DNA of 64,000 nucleotides from DASZPL01 sp035550315 (GTDB lineage: Bacteria > Actinomycetota > Actinomycetes > JAFAQI01), in NCBI GenBank assembly GCA_035550315.1, contig DASZPL010000009.1, positions 1 to 64,000 of the forward strand. Direction: 5' to 3'. Below, one piece after another: positions 7,897 to 17,166 of the stretch (position 1 is the stretch's first letter; each line of letters starts with the position of its first letter). The notes under the pieces were generated by a model. The model ran no database searches and was not told the origin of the DNA. It saw only the letters and a list, made by a program, of their open reading frames with translations. Both the position numbers and the translations under genes were made by a program.

Positions 7897-8600
7897 GCCG
7901 CCCCTCCGAGGTAGGCCTCCGAGACCTGCTCGGCGACGTCTTGTGGTTCGCCCACGGCGACGATCTTGCCTTGTGTCATCACTGCGGCAAAGTCGGCGTA
8001 CCGCAATGCGGTGTTCGCGAACTGCTCGACGATGAGGATGGTGATGCCCGACGACGCCAGTTGGCGGACCAGGTCGTAGAGCTCAGCCACGATGATCGGG
8101 GCCAGCCCCATCGAGATCTCGTCGAGCAGCAAGACGGCCGGCTCGGCCACCAGCGCGCGCGACATCGCGAGCATCTGCTGCTCGCCGCCGCTCATCGTGC
8201 CGGCCCGTTGACCGCGCCGCTCGGCGAGCCGTGGAAACCGCTCGAACGTCAGCTGCTGCACCCGCCGCAGCGACAGGCCCGCGGCGTACGTCCAGATCCG
8301 CAGGTTGTCGTCGACCGTGAGGTTCGGGAAGATGCCGCGGCCTTCCGGAATCCGGCTGACGCCGGCCCGGGTCAGCGCGTCCGGAGCCGCGCCGTTGACG
8401 TGGGCACCGGCGATGTGAACGCACCCGGCGGTCGGTCGAAGCGCGCCCGAGATGACCTGCAGCGTCGTGGACTTGCCGCCGCCGTTCGGCCCGAGCAGCG
8501 CGTAGACCGACCCGGTCGGCACCGCGAGGTCGACGCCGTGCAGTACCTCGATCCGGCCGTAACCGGCGCGGACTCCGACCAACTCGACGGCGTGCGTCAT
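7893..8600 (-). CDS. livF: Branched-chain amino acid-type ABC transporter ATPase LivF
   Basis: A 235-residue ABC ATPase of the LivF type. Walker A is GPNGGGKST, the signature MSGGEQQ, and Walker B AVLLLDEISMGL, followed by the D-loop and switch His replaced by Gln in LIVEQF, as is usual for LivF. It ends in the typical AYLGG. It powers import of hydrophobic amino acids or, in actinobacterial degraders, often other carboxylates. ATG 8600 overlaps the livG stop (ATGA), and its own stop overlaps the start of the surface protein gene. Confidence 0.93.
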   Translation of the reverse strand: MTHAVELVGVRAGYGRIEVLHGVDLAVPTGSVYALLGPNGGGKSTTLQVISGALRPTAGCVHIAGAHVNGAAPDALTRAGVSRIPEGRGIFPNLTVDDNLRIWTYAAGLSLRRVQQLTFERFPRLAERRGQRAGTMSGGEQQMLAMSRALVAEPAVLLLDEISMGLAPIIVAELYDLVRQLASSGITILIVEQFANTALRYADFAAVMTQGKIVAVGEPQDVAEQVSEAYLGGAA

Positions 8601-9400
8601 CGCGCGATCTCCGCGGTCGATTCGTCCACGCCGAGGTACGCCGCCTGGACCGCCTGGTTTTGCTGGATCTCCGCGGGTTTGCCGGAGGCGATGATCTGGC
8701 CGAAGTCGAGCACGAAGATCTGCGCGCACACCCGCATCACCAGGTCGACGTCGTGCTCGACCAGCAAGATCGCGGTGCCGTCGCGGACGAGGTCGAGCAT
8801 CAGGTCGCCGAGCACGTCGGTCTCGTCGGCGTTCAAGCCGGACCCGACCTCGTCGAGCAGCAGCAGCTTGGGCCGGGTGGCCAGCGCGCGCCCGAGCTCG
8901 ACCAACCGGGCCAGCCCGGTCGGCAGCGCGTCCACCCGCGCGTCGGCGACCGCGCCGAGCCCGACCCGCGCGAGCACTTCGCGGGCGACGTCGCGCGCCG
9001 GCGTCGGGTCGCGGGACCACGACTTGTGGAACTCGGCCGCCGCCAGCACGTTCTCCGCGACGGTCAGTGAGCCGAACACCTCGAGCCGCTGGAAAGTGCG
9101 GGCGACGCCCAACCGGGCCCGCTTGTACGGCGGCAAATGGCTGATGTCCTGCCCGTCGACGTACACCCGGCCGCGCGTCGGTTCCTGCAAGCCGGTGACG
9201 ACGTTGAACGTGGTCGTCTTGCCGGCGCCGTTGGGTCCGATCAGGCCGGTGATCTCGCCGCGCTGCGCCGCCAGGCTGGCATCGGTCACCGCGTTGATGC
9301 CGCCGAACCGCACCGAGACGTCGACGACCTCCAGCGCCGGCGCGTCATGGCTGCCGGCGGGGCGGGTCGCCTCAGCTGCCGGCGCCGACAAGCTGGTCAC
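8597..9400 (-). CDS. livG: Branched-chain amino acid-type ABC transporter ATPase LivG
   Basis: A 267-residue LivG-type ATPase: Walker A GPNGAGKTT, LivG-specific ARTFQRLEVF after the Q-loop, Walker B LLLLDEVGSGLN and switch LVEHDVDLVM, ending AAYLG. The helical signature region reads LPTGLARLVELGRAL in place of the usual LSxGQ, a deviation often seen in LivG proteins. I chose GTG 9400 because GGAAGAGG sits directly upstream; this makes the gene overlap the end of livHM by 29 bases. Confidence 0.9.
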   Translation of the reverse strand: MTSLSAPAAEATRPAGSHDAPALEVVDVSVRFGGINAVTDASLAAQRGEITGLIGPNGAGKTTTFNVVTGLQEPTRGRVYVDGQDISHLPPYKRARLGVARTFQRLEVFGSLTVAENVLAAAEFHKSWSRDPTPARDVAREVLARVGLGAVADARVDALPTGLARLVELGRALATRPKLLLLDEVGSGLNADETDVLGDLMLDLVRDGTAILLVEHDVDLVMRVCAQIFVLDFGQIIASGKPAEIQQNQAVQAAYLGVDESTAEIAR

Positions 9401-11312
9401 CCTCTTCCGCGATGAAGACGGCGGCCGGCGTGCCGACGGCCGGGCCGGGTGCGCCGCTTTGGCGGCGGGCGTTCGCCGCGCGCCAGGCGTCGGCCAGCTG
9501 ACCGATCCGGCCACCCATGCCGTAGGGGAACAGGCCGACGCTGATCGCGCCCAGGCCGGTGAGCAGGTATTGGGCGGTGCCGAGCTGCGGCACGTGCTGA
9601 GTGAGTAGCGGATACAGCGCGTAGACCAGCGCGCCGAGCAGCGCCCCGGTGGCGGTGGTGATGCCGCCGATCCGGGCGAGCAGCAGGATGACGAGGCTGA
9701 GCAGCGAGGCGAAGTCGTTCGTCGTCACCAGGCCGGGGCTGCCGCCGAACAGTGCGCCGGCCAGGCCCGCCATCGCCGCCGCCGCGGTGAACGTGATCAG
9801 CTTGGTGAAGTTGACGTTGACGCCCAACGTCGCGCAGGCCGCGGGGGAGTCGTTGGTTGCGACCAGCTTGCGGCCGAACGGCCCGCGGCGCACCGCCAGC
9901 ACCAGTACGGCGCAGACCACGAACACGACGACGCAGAGCATGAAGAAGCCCCGGTCGGACTGTGTCGAGATGCCCGGGATGTGCACCCGGGCGACCGCCT
10001 GCGCGCCGCCGGTCCCGAGGATCTGGGTGAATACGGCGAGCTCCATCACGGCTGCGAACGCGAATGTGGCCAGCGCGAGGTAGAGCCCGCGGAGGCGCAA
10101 CGTCGGCAGCGCGATCAGCGCGCCGACGCCGCCGGCGAGCCCGATCGCGGCGAGCACGCCGAGCAGCGAACCGCTGTCGCCGCCGATCCGCCCCATCGCA
10201 TACGCGCCGAGCCCAACGAACGACATCTGGCACAGCGAGACCATGCCGCCGTACCCGGTGACCAGGACGAGCGACAGCAGCACCAAGGCGAACGAGAAGG
10301 CGTTGGCGCCGATCCGCAGGTTGCTGCCGGACAGTGCGCCCGAGATGAAGTACGCCGCGACGATCACTACGGCGCCGGTGACCAGCGAAGAGCCCAGGCT
10401 CGCGACCCGCGGCGCCACCGCGCCGCTGAACGACGCGGTCCGCAGCCGGTCCTGCGGCAGCAGGATCAGCACGACGAACAGCACCGCCATCGGGATGACG
10501 AGCTGGACCTGCGACAGCCAGCCGCTGCCCGGCAGGTAGCCGAGCGCCATCGCCTGCCCGATCGCGATGACCAGGGCTCCGGTGATGGCGGTCGCGATGT
10601 TGCGGAGCCGGCCGATGATTGCCGCGGCGTAACCGTCGACGACCAGCAGCGTCAGGTTGAGGATGTTGAGCTGCGCGATCGAGGCCACGAGGATTCCGGC
10701 GGCCGCGGCCAAGATGCACGAGAGCACCCACGCCAGTTGCTGCACCCGGATCGGCCGGCCACCGGCCATGGCGAGCAACGCGGGGTTGTCGACGACGGCG
10801 CGCATCGCGATGCCGAGTCGGCTGCGCGTGAACAGCACCCGCAGCCCGATCGCCGCGGCCACCAACGCGGCGACGGTCGCGACGTCGTGGTACGTGACGA
10901 GTACGCCGCCCAGGAAGAAGCCGTTGCCGTGGAAGAACTGCGGCAGCGCTCGGCCGACCGTCGGCTTCCACGCGATGTTCGCGAGACCGACCAGGAAGAG
11001 CAACAGTCCGACCGTGACCACGACCGCGACGTCGACCGGCTGGCCGTACAACCAGCGCATCAGCCCGCGCTCGATGATCAGCCCGAACAGCGGGGCGATG
11101 ACCAGCAGCGCGAGGATCAGCGCGAGGAAGACGTTCAGGTCCCAGCCCTGCCAGAGCTGCCAGAACACGAACGCCGCCGCCATCGCGATGGCGCCGTGGG
11201 CGAAGTTGAAGATGCCGGTCGTCGTATAGGTCACGACGAGGCCGGTCGCGATCAGCGCATAGACGCAGCCGGTGACCAAGCCACCGATTGCAAAGCCGAG
11301 AAACTCGCTCAT
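9372..11312 (-). CDS. livHM: Fused LivH-LivM ABC transporter permease
   Basis: This 646-residue integral membrane protein joins two permeases. Residues about 1-290 are LivH-like (VTYTTTGIFNFAHGAIAM is the hallmark) and about 310-620 are LivM-like (ALVLVTGYGGMVSLCQMSFVGLGAYA, LRLRGLYLALATFAFA). Together they form the pore for the ATPases encoded next. LivH and LivM are usually separate, but fusions occur in actinobacteria. The ATG lies 30 bases after the stop of the solute-binding protein gene, inside one long transcript. Confidence 0.92.
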   Translation of the reverse strand: MSEFLGFAIGGLVTGCVYALIATGLVVTYTTTGIFNFAHGAIAMAAAFVFWQLWQGWDLNVFLALILALLVIAPLFGLIIERGLMRWLYGQPVDVAVVVTVGLLLFLVGLANIAWKPTVGRALPQFFHGNGFFLGGVLVTYHDVATVAALVAAAIGLRVLFTRSRLGIAMRAVVDNPALLAMAGGRPIRVQQLAWVLSCILAAAAGILVASIAQLNILNLTLLVVDGYAAAIIGRLRNIATAITGALVIAIGQAMALGYLPGSGWLSQVQLVIPMAVLFVVLILLPQDRLRTASFSGAVAPRVASLGSSLVTGAVVIVAAYFISGALSGSNLRIGANAFSFALVLLSLVLVTGYGGMVSLCQMSFVGLGAYAMGRIGGDSGSLLGVLAAIGLAGGVGALIALPTLRLRGLYLALATFAFAAVMELAVFTQILGTGGAQAVARVHIPGISTQSDRGFFMLCVVVFVVCAVLVLAVRRGPFGRKLVATNDSPAACATLGVNVNFTKLITFTAAAAMAGLAGALFGGSPGLVTTNDFASLLSLVILLLARIGGITTATGALLGALVYALYPLLTQHVPQLGTAQYLLTGLGAISVGLFPYGMGGRIGQLADAWRAANARRQSGAPGPAVGTPAAVFIAEEGDQLVGAGS

Positions 11313-11342
11313 CGACGCCGGCTTCCCTCGACCAGCATCATG

Positions 11343-12851
11343 TCAGTCCCTGAGGAACCGGCCGTCGCACCGGTAACCGGACGACGGCGCGACCCGCGTG
11401 AACTGGGAGTTCGCCAGCTGCCACACGACGTAGCAGTGCACGCCGACTGACTTAGACCCGGGCTCGGCTGGAGCGACGACGCCGCCCGCGTTGAAGTTCT
11501 TGATTTTGTGCAGCGCGGCTAGCACGGTGCGACGGTTCGCCACCTTGCCGGCGTTCTCGAACGCCTGCTGGAACAGCCGCCCGTCGGCCCAGGCATACAT
11601 CGCGTAGAGGTTCAGCGGCTTGCCCGGGTTGGTCCGACGGAACCAGGTCTGGAGCAGTTTCAGCTCCGGGATCTGCGCGGCGTCCTGGGTGTTGAAGAAC
11701 ATCGAGTACTCGTTGTAGCCCTGGACCTTCAGGTCGTTCTTATTGCCCTGGTAGAAGCCGAGCAGCGCCTGGTCGTAGGCGATCGGGATGATGTTGATCA
11801 GGTTGTTGCAGCGCGAGTTCGCGTGCTCGTTCTGCAGCATCGTGGCGGCGTTCTGCGCGTTCTCGGTCACCTCGAAGAAGATGCGGACGCCCGAGTTGCA
11901 CATCTTGGTGAAGTCGTTAGTGAAGGAGGTCTCGGTCGGCCCCGCCGTGCGGCTGTAGGTGAATCGCCAGCCCTGGCTCTCCGCCGCGTGTTCGATTGCC
12001 TTCTGCTTGGCGACCGCCGACGGGATGTTCTCGATGATGGTGCCGACGTGCTGCACCGCGCTCGCGCCGTACTTCTGCTTGTAGTAGGCGAATGGTCCGG
12101 TGGCGTAGCCGAGCCCACCCGGCTCCAGGTCGAAGTGGTTCGACAGCGTGCCGGCGGCCGGGTCGAGCGACACGTGGATGTCCGGCACCGTCGGGTGCTG
12201 CTTCAGGATGGTCGCGCCGCAGCCGTCGTACAACGAGAACGTGCCGACCAGCGCGAAGTCCTTGCTGATCAGGTTCTGGGTGTCGTTCTGGTTCTGGCTG
12301 CAGTTGGTGCCGCCGTCGGCCGCGTCCACGTGGATCGCATGACCACACAGCCCGCCGGTGTGGTTGATGTAGTTGGCGAACGCCTCGATGCCCTGCACCG
12401 CCCCGGTGAACAAGCCGGGGACCGGACCGGTCAGGTCCGCGATGGTGCCGAGGTTGATCGTCGACTTGGTCAGCCCGACATCGGTGCCCGACGTCGGGCA
12501 GCTCGTGGTCTTGGTGCCGCCTGTGCTGTTCTGCGTGTTGCCGCTGCTCTTGATGGAGCCGCCACCGGTGCCCCCGCCACCGGTGGTGGTCGAGCCGCCA
12601 CCGGCCGCCGCGCCGCCGCCCCCGGTGACCGCGCCGCCGCCCCCGCCCCCGCCGCCGGTGACCGTGCCGGTCCCGCCGCCAGTGACGCCGGTGCTGCCGC
12701 TCCCACCCGTGATCGCGCCGCTGCCACCGGTGCCGGCGTTCAGGACGGCGGCCGCCGCCTGCTTGCGCTCGCCGGCGGACAGCCGCGCGCCGCAGGCCGT
12801 GCCGAGCAGACCGACCAGCATCACCGCCGCGACCACCCGGCTGCTGCGCAT
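11343..12851 (-). CDS. livK: Solute-binding lipoprotein of Liv-type ABC transporter
   Basis: A 502-residue periplasmic-type binding protein. The N-terminus is a lipoprotein signal with lipobox LGTAC (Cys20), then a low-complexity Gly/Ser/Thr linker of roughly 85 residues that would hold the domain away from the membrane. The Peripla_BP_6 domain follows (INLGTIADLTGPVPGLF...). I chose ATG 12851, which has GGAGGAG upstream, over GTG 12869, which would overlap the previous stop. It captures the substrate for livHM/livG/livF; the ligand need not be an amino acid. Confidence 0.88.
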   Translation of the reverse strand: MRSSRVVAAVMLVGLLGTACGARLSAGERKQAAAAVLNAGTGGSGAITGGSGSTGVTGGGTGTVTGGGGGGGGAVTGGGGAAAGGGSTTTGGGGTGGGSIKSSGNTQNSTGGTKTTSCPTSGTDVGLTKSTINLGTIADLTGPVPGLFTGAVQGIEAFANYINHTGGLCGHAIHVDAADGGTNCSQNQNDTQNLISKDFALVGTFSLYDGCGATILKQHPTVPDIHVSLDPAAGTLSNHFDLEPGGLGYATGPFAYYKQKYGASAVQHVGTIIENIPSAVAKQKAIEHAAESQGWRFTYSRTAGPTETSFTNDFTKMCNSGVRIFFEVTENAQNAATMLQNEHANSRCNNLINIIPIAYDQALLGFYQGNKNDLKVQGYNEYSMFFNTQDAAQIPELKLLQTWFRRTNPGKPLNLYAMYAWADGRLFQQAFENAGKVANRRTVLAALHKIKNFNAGGVVAPAEPGSKSVGVHCYVVWQLANSQFTRVAPSSGYRCDGRFLRD

Positions 12852-12865
12852 CCGACTCCTCCGCT

Positions 12866-13381
12866 TCACCGGGGTCGCCGCCCCGGGATGGTCATCGTGG
12901 TGCCTGCCGGATCACCTGTCGAGGGCAGTCCGAGCTTGCGGTGATCCCAGGACCGGATGCGCTCCGGCTTGATCCGTACGGCGATCCGCTTGTTGAGCAT
13001 CGCCTCCACCATCGGCTTCAGCTCGTCCGAGTAGGGCCCGTAGTAGCGCTCGAACACGCTCACGCCGATCCGCCACAGCAGGTCGGCGTCGTCGCTCACC
13101 TCGGCCGTGCCCTCGATCGCCACGCCGCGCAGATCCTCGTAGACGGCACCGTCCTCGACCAGGCAGCTGACCGCTGGGTTGCGGCGCAGGTTGACGACCT
13201 TCTGCGACTTCGCCTTGGTCTCGAAGCAGATGTCGCCGTCGACCAGCCCGAACCACATCGCGACCAAGTGCGGGTGCCCGGTCGGGCCGACGGTGGCGAG
13301 CGTCATCGAGCGGCTGCCTTCGAGGAACTGCCGCACCTCGTCATCGGACATGACGATCTGGGCGCGTTGGTTGATGCCCAC
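12866..13381 (-). CDS. PPOX-class F420-dependent flavin-fold protein
   Basis: A 171-residue split-barrel protein of the pyridoxamine-5'-phosphate-oxidase-like, F420-binding class: GINQRAQIVMSDDEVRQFLEG, LATVGPTGHPHLVAMWFGLVDG and ETKAKSQKVVNLRRNP are characteristic. Members bind F420 or flavin and reduce diverse substrates. The GTG start at 13381 is chosen because the family begins MGINQRAQIVM; an internal ATG at 13351 would drop that segment. It lies 5 bases after the nitronate monooxygenase stop, so the two are probably co-transcribed. Confidence 0.85.
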   Translation of the reverse strand: MGINQRAQIVMSDDEVRQFLEGSRSMTLATVGPTGHPHLVAMWFGLVDGDICFETKAKSQKVVNLRRNPAVSCLVEDGAVYEDLRGVAIEGTAEVSDDADLLWRIGVSVFERYYGPYSDELKPMVEAMLNKRIAVRIKPERIRSWDHRKLGLPSTGDPAGTTMTIPGRRPR

Positions 13382-13386
13382 GACGG

Positions 13387-14514
13387 TCAGCCGGCGGTCG
13401 ACTCTTCGAGCATCCCGGCGAGCCGCTCGGTCGTCGCGATCCACTCCTGCACCAACTCGAACATCACCTCGTGGGTCGGCCGCACCTTGTTCATCCGGCC
13501 CACGATCTGACCGACCGGGAACCCGGAGAGCTCCTTGGTGTGCGCGCGGCTCACCCGCCGGGCCATCTCTCCCCAGAGGATTCCCTGCAGCGGCATCGGG
13601 AGGGTCTTCGGCGCGTCCTCGCGCTCCCACGCGTCGGTCCATGCCGTCCGCAGCTGCCGGGCCGGCTTGCCGGTCATCGCGCGCGATCGCACCGTCCCGC
13701 GGGAGTCGGCGGCCAGCAGGTTCTCCAGCGCCTCCTGGCCGGTATCGGCCTCGGCGACGGTCAGCCAGATCGAGCCGGTCCACGCGCCCTGGGCGCCGAG
13801 CGCGAGGCCGGCCGCCATCTGCCGGCCGGTGCCGATCCCGCCGGCGGCGAGCACGGGCACGTCCGGTCCGACCGCGTCCACGATCTCGGGGACCAGGACC
13901 ATCGTGGCCACGTCACCGGTGTGGCCGCCGGCCTCGGTGCCTTGCGCGACGATCATGTCGACGCCGATCTCGACCTGCTTCTCGGCGTGGTGCTTGTTGC
14001 CGACCAGGGCGGCGACCAGCACACCGTGCTCGTGTGCCTTGTCGACGACATCCTTCGGCGGCGGGCCGAGGGCGTTGACCAGGAGCCGAACCTTGTCGTG
14101 GCTCAACGCGACGTCGACCGCCCGGGTGGCCTGGTCGTCGACGCCGAGCCCGGCGGCGCGCGCCCGCTCCTGCATGCCTTCGGGCAGCGGCGGGACGTCG
14201 TACTCGGCCAGGATCTTCTCGAGGTAGTCCCAGTGCTCCTGCGGGATCATCGTGCGCAGCTCGGCCTCGTCCGGCTGCTTGCCGCCCTTGCCGACGTAGT
14301 TCGCCGGCATCACGAGGTCGACGCCGTACGGCTTGCCCTCGACGTGGTCGTCGATCCACTTCAGCTCGATCTCGAGCTCCTCCGGCGTGAACGCCAGCGC
14401 GCCGAGCACGCCAAAGCCGCCGGCCCGGCTCACCGCGGCCACGACGTCGCGACAGTGCGAGAACGCGAAGATGGGGAACTCGATGCCGAACTTGTCGCAA
14501 ACCGGTGTGCGCAC
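13387..14514 (-). CDS. Nitronate monooxygenase-family flavoprotein
   Basis: A 375-residue FMN TIM-barrel of the 2-nitropropane dioxygenase/nitronate monooxygenase family. The opening CDKFGIEFPIFAFSH, GAGGFGVLGAL-like segment (RAGGFGVLGALAF), DMIVAQGTEAGGHTG and PVLAAGGIGTGRQMAAGLALGA (FMN phosphate site) are typical. Actinobacterial members often serve lipid or nitro-compound oxidation without known substrate. It starts at GTG 14514, 48 bases from the TCTGACG palindrome it shares with the divergent nitroreductase gene. Confidence 0.87.
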   Translation of the reverse strand: MRTPVCDKFGIEFPIFAFSHCRDVVAAVSRAGGFGVLGALAFTPEELEIELKWIDDHVEGKPYGVDLVMPANYVGKGGKQPDEAELRTMIPQEHWDYLEKILAEYDVPPLPEGMQERARAAGLGVDDQATRAVDVALSHDKVRLLVNALGPPPKDVVDKAHEHGVLVAALVGNKHHAEKQVEIGVDMIVAQGTEAGGHTGDVATMVLVPEIVDAVGPDVPVLAAGGIGTGRQMAAGLALGAQGAWTGSIWLTVAEADTGQEALENLLAADSRGTVRSRAMTGKPARQLRTAWTDAWEREDAPKTLPMPLQGILWGEMARRVSRAHTKELSGFPVGQIVGRMNKVRPTHEVMFELVQEWIATTERLAGMLEESTAG

Positions 14515-14562
14515 ACCGCCTCCTGTCTCGCCTGGTCCGGGCAGCCGGGTCGCGCCGCCAAA

Positions 14563-14579
14563 TCTGACGACCCGTCAGA
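14563..14579. promoter_or_regulatory. TCTGACG-N3-CGTCAGA palindrome, site 2
   Basis: TCTGACG-acc-CGTCAGA is a perfect 7-bp-arm inverted repeat with AA before it. It lies between the divergent nitronate monooxygenase gene (GTG 14514) and the nitroreductase gene (GTG 14600). Its length and symmetry suit a TetR-family dimer. Confidence 0.75.
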
Positions 14580-14599
14580 TGCAGGGTACGGTGCCCGAC

Positions 14600-15073
14600 G
14601 TGACCTCACAACGGTCGGCCGAGTTCGTGACACCCACTCGTGACCAGATCGTTGACATCAGCCACAAACATGTCGTCCTGATGGAGACGTCCGACGCGGA
14701 CGACGCCTGGATCTGGGCGAACATGGAGCACGTCCTGCTGCGCACCGTCGGGCGGCGCAGCGGCGCGGCGCACAAGGTGGCGCTGCCGTTCTGGCGCGAT
14801 CCGCAAGGCCATCGGATCGTGGTGGCGTCGTTCGCCGGGTCGGACCGGCATCCGGCGTGGTACCTCAACCTCACCGACCGCTCGGTCAATCCGGAGGTGC
14901 TCGTCCGGGTGCAGGGCGGCCTGTGGTGGATGGACGCCCAGATCCTGGACGGCGATGAGTACGACGAGATCTGGCGGTTGCTGGTGATCGACCGGCCGCA
15001 CTACGACGACTACCGCACTAAGACCGACCGCAAGATCCCGCTCGTGCGACTGGTCGAGAAACGACCTGGCTGA
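14600..15073 (+). CDS. Deazaflavin (F420)-dependent nitroreductase-family protein
   Basis: About 157 residues of the DDN/Rv3547-like split-barrel family: LLRTVGRRSGAAHKVALPFWRD...HRIVVASFAGSDRHPAWYLNL is the F420-binding signature. These enzymes use reduced F420 to reduce quinones, nitro compounds or enones. Possible starts are ATG 14579, GTG 14591 and GTG 14600. I prefer 14600 because the first lies at the edge of the operator palindrome, but homology does not settle it. The next gene starts directly after the stop. Confidence 0.83.
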   Translation: MTSQRSAEFVTPTRDQIVDISHKHVVLMETSDADDAWIWANMEHVLLRTVGRRSGAAHKVALPFWRDPQGHRIVVASFAGSDRHPAWYLNLTDRSVNPEVLVRVQGGLWWMDAQILDGDEYDEIWRLLVIDRPHYDDYRTKTDRKIPLVRLVEKRPG

Positions 15074-15862
15074 GTGGCCGACTACGTCGTAACCGGCGCT
15101 GCCTCCGGGATGGGCGCCGCCACCGCGGCCCGGCTGTGCTCCGACGGGCACCGGGTGATCGGCATCGATCGGCGCGATGCCGACGTGGCGGCCGACCTCG
15201 GGACGGTCGCGGGTCGCCGTGACGCGATCGCCGCAGTGCATGCGCTCACTGAGTCGCTGGCCGGGATCGCGTTGTTCGCGGGGCTGGGCGGGGCGACCGG
15301 ACGACCCGCGCACGACCTGGTCTCGGTGAACTACTTCGGCTCGATCGACGTCCTCGTCGGTCTCCGGCCGCTGCTCGCCGCAGCCGCCGAGTCATACGCG
15401 CTGCTCATCAGCTCCAACTCGACGACCTGCCAGCCGGGCTGGGACCCGGCGCTGGTCGAGGCCTGCCTCGACGGCGACGAGGCGCGCGCTTGCGAGATCG
15501 CCGATCAACGGGACTCGGTGATGGCGTACCCCGCGACCAAGACCGCGGTGGCGCACTGGGCGCGCCGGCATGCGCCGACCGACGAGTGGATCGGAGCCGG
15601 CATCCGGCTCAACGCGCTCGCGCCCGGCCTGGTCGAGACGCCGCTCGCAGCGGCGCAGCGCGACGATCCGGTCCTCGGGCCGTTCGTCCGTGACTTCCCG
15701 GTGCCGGTCGGGCGGGGCGCCACCGCGGCGGAGCTGGCCGAGGTCGCCGTGTTTCTGCTCGAGCCGACGGCGCGGTTCTTCTGCGGCTCGGTCGTGTGCT
15801 GCGACGGCGGCACCGAGGCGCTGCTGCGCCCCGACGACTGGCCCGCCCGCTGGCAGCTCTAA
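15074..15862 (+). CDS. Short-chain dehydrogenase/reductase (hydroxysteroid dehydrogenase-like)
   Basis: A 262-residue SDR. The cofactor loop is TGAASGMGAATA, and the catalytic set is Ser in LLISSNST with Y-P-A-T-K (YxxxK). ALAPGLVETPL and FFCGSVVCCDGGTE close the fold. The short central region and the insertion QPGWDPALVEACLDGDE resemble the 3-alpha-hydroxysteroid dehydrogenase branch, so an alcohol/ketone on a polycyclic substrate is possible but unproven. Its GTG begins on the base after the nitroreductase TGA. Confidence 0.83.
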   Translation: MADYVVTGAASGMGAATAARLCSDGHRVIGIDRRDADVAADLGTVAGRRDAIAAVHALTESLAGIALFAGLGGATGRPAHDLVSVNYFGSIDVLVGLRPLLAAAAESYALLISSNSTTCQPGWDPALVEACLDGDEARACEIADQRDSVMAYPATKTAVAHWARRHAPTDEWIGAGIRLNALAPGLVETPLAAAQRDDPVLGPFVRDFPVPVGRGATAAELAEVAVFLLEPTARFFCGSVVCCDGGTEALLRPDDWPARWQL

Positions 15863-15887
15863 CCCGGCCATCACTCCCGCCCTCTCC

Positions 15888-15950
15888 CGCCGAGTGCGAC
15901 GAACCTCGCGTTTCGCGGCGCTCAGAACGCGAGTTTCGTCGCACTCGGCG
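15888..15950. repeat. Dispersed inverted repeat, copy A (CGAGTGCGACGAA family)
   Basis: CCGCCGAGTGCGACGAACCT... on the left is answered by GAACGCGAGTTTCGTCGCACTCGGCG (15925-15950) on the right, giving a long stem between convergent genes. The right arm is also the coding end of the P450 gene, specifying TPSATKLAF before the stop at 15922. The structure could terminate transcription from both sides. Related copies are at 37388 and 57415. Confidence 0.85.
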
Positions 15951-17154
15951 TGAGGTGGATGGGTAGTGACTTGTAGGAGTTGTTCAGGTTGGAGCGCAGC
16001 CGGCGTGGCTCACCCGCCAGCTCGAAGTCATGGAAGCCGCGCAGTAGCTCGGCGAAGAAGATGCGGCTCTCCAAGCGAGCCAAATGGACGCCGACACAGA
16101 AGTGCTCGGCCTGGCCGAACGACAGGTGCTTGTTCGGCGTACGACCGACGTCGAACTGCTGCGCGTCGCAGAACACGCTCTCGTCGCGGTTGGCCGAGGT
16201 GTAGTACATCGCGACCTTGTCGCCGGCGCGGATCGGTTGCCCGTTGAGCTCGGTGTCGGCGGTGGCGGTACGCCGGAAGTAGTGCAGCGGGTTGGCCCAC
16301 CGCGCCATCTCCTCGACCGCCGAGGGGATCAGCGCGGCGTCGGCGCGCAGCCGCTCGAGTTGGTCGCGGTGCCCGATCAGCGCCAGCAGGCCGGACGACA
16401 GCAACGTTTGCGTGGTGTCCTGCCCCGCGGTCACCAGCTGCACGAACAGCGTGGCGAACTCGACCGGATCCATCGACGTCAGCAGGAAGTCGGTGAGGTT
16501 GTCGGCGGCGTCGGCCGCGGGTTGCCGGGAGATCGCCAGCTGGTAGGCGTAACCGCCCATCTCCGCGGAGGCATCGGCCGCGGTCCCGGCCTCGGCGGTG
16601 AAGTCGGGATCCTGGCCGTGAGTGATCCGTTCGGCCAGCCGGTGCACCCGGTCCCAGTCCTCACGCGGCAGCCCCATCAGCCGTCCGACCACGCGGGTCG
16701 GCAGGTGGGCAGCGACGTCGTGGACGAACTCGACGGTGCCGCGCTCGGCGGCTTCCTCGAACACCTCGCGGCAGATCGTGCGGATGTCGTCCTCGAGGTG
16801 GGCCAGCGCGCGCGGCGTCAGCCGGGCGGTGAGCGGCTTGCGAACCACCCGATGCCGCGGCGGGTCCATCGCCAGCAACATGCCGCGCATCTGCTCCAGC
16901 CGCGGCGGGTCGAGGTCCTCCAGCACTACGCCGCCGGCCGCCGACGAGAACAGCAGCGGCTGGCGGGCGACCGTCTCGACGTCGGCATGCCTGAGGATCG
17001 CCCAGTAGCCGGCCGAGCCGGACATCTCTTGCCAATACACCGGCGTGGTGGCGCGCAGCTCGATGAAGAGCTCATGCGGTGGTCCGTCGGCGTACGTGTC
17101 CGGATCAGCCAGATTCGGCCGCGCTGCCGTCGAGGTGCTCGATATCGCCGTCAT
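15922..17154 (-). CDS. Cytochrome P450 (bacterial class, CYP125/142-like features)
   Basis: A 410-residue soluble P450. The I-helix has AGQDTT (oxygen activation), the K-helix EEMAR (ExxR), and the heme loop FGQAEHFCVG with ligand Cys353. Position 4 of the heme loop, normally glycine, is Ala349, which is unusual. Phrases such as YYTSANRDESVFCDAQQFDVGRTPNKHLSFG recall sterol/terpenoid hydroxylases of the CYP125/142/CYP124 group, but it is distinct from the cyp125 gene at 45777. The last residues TPSATKLAF come from a dispersed repeat. The upstream cupin gene ends 12 bases before it, so they are probably one operon. Confidence 0.87.
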   Translation of the reverse strand: MTAISSTSTAARPNLADPDTYADGPPHELFIELRATTPVYWQEMSGSAGYWAILRHADVETVARQPLLFSSAAGGVVLEDLDPPRLEQMRGMLLAMDPPRHRVVRKPLTARLTPRALAHLEDDIRTICREVFEEAAERGTVEFVHDVAAHLPTRVVGRLMGLPREDWDRVHRLAERITHGQDPDFTAEAGTAADASAEMGGYAYQLAISRQPAADAADNLTDFLLTSMDPVEFATLFVQLVTAGQDTTQTLLSSGLLALIGHRDQLERLRADAALIPSAVEEMARWANPLHYFRRTATADTELNGQPIRAGDKVAMYYTSANRDESVFCDAQQFDVGRTPNKHLSFGQAEHFCVGVHLARLESRIFFAELLRGFHDFELAGEPRRLRSNLNNSYKSLPIHLTPSATKLAF

Positions 17155-17166
17155 CGCCGACCGCGA

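Noticed and set aside
12373..12972. Proline-rich plus-strand frame
   Set aside because: It is antisense to the Gly/Ser/Thr linker of the binding lipoprotein, whose codons give Pro in reverse.
12866..13783. A 305-residue form of the PPOX-class protein
   Set aside because: The first half is antisense-like shadow of the nitronate monooxygenase gene in another frame; family homology starts at GINQRAQ.
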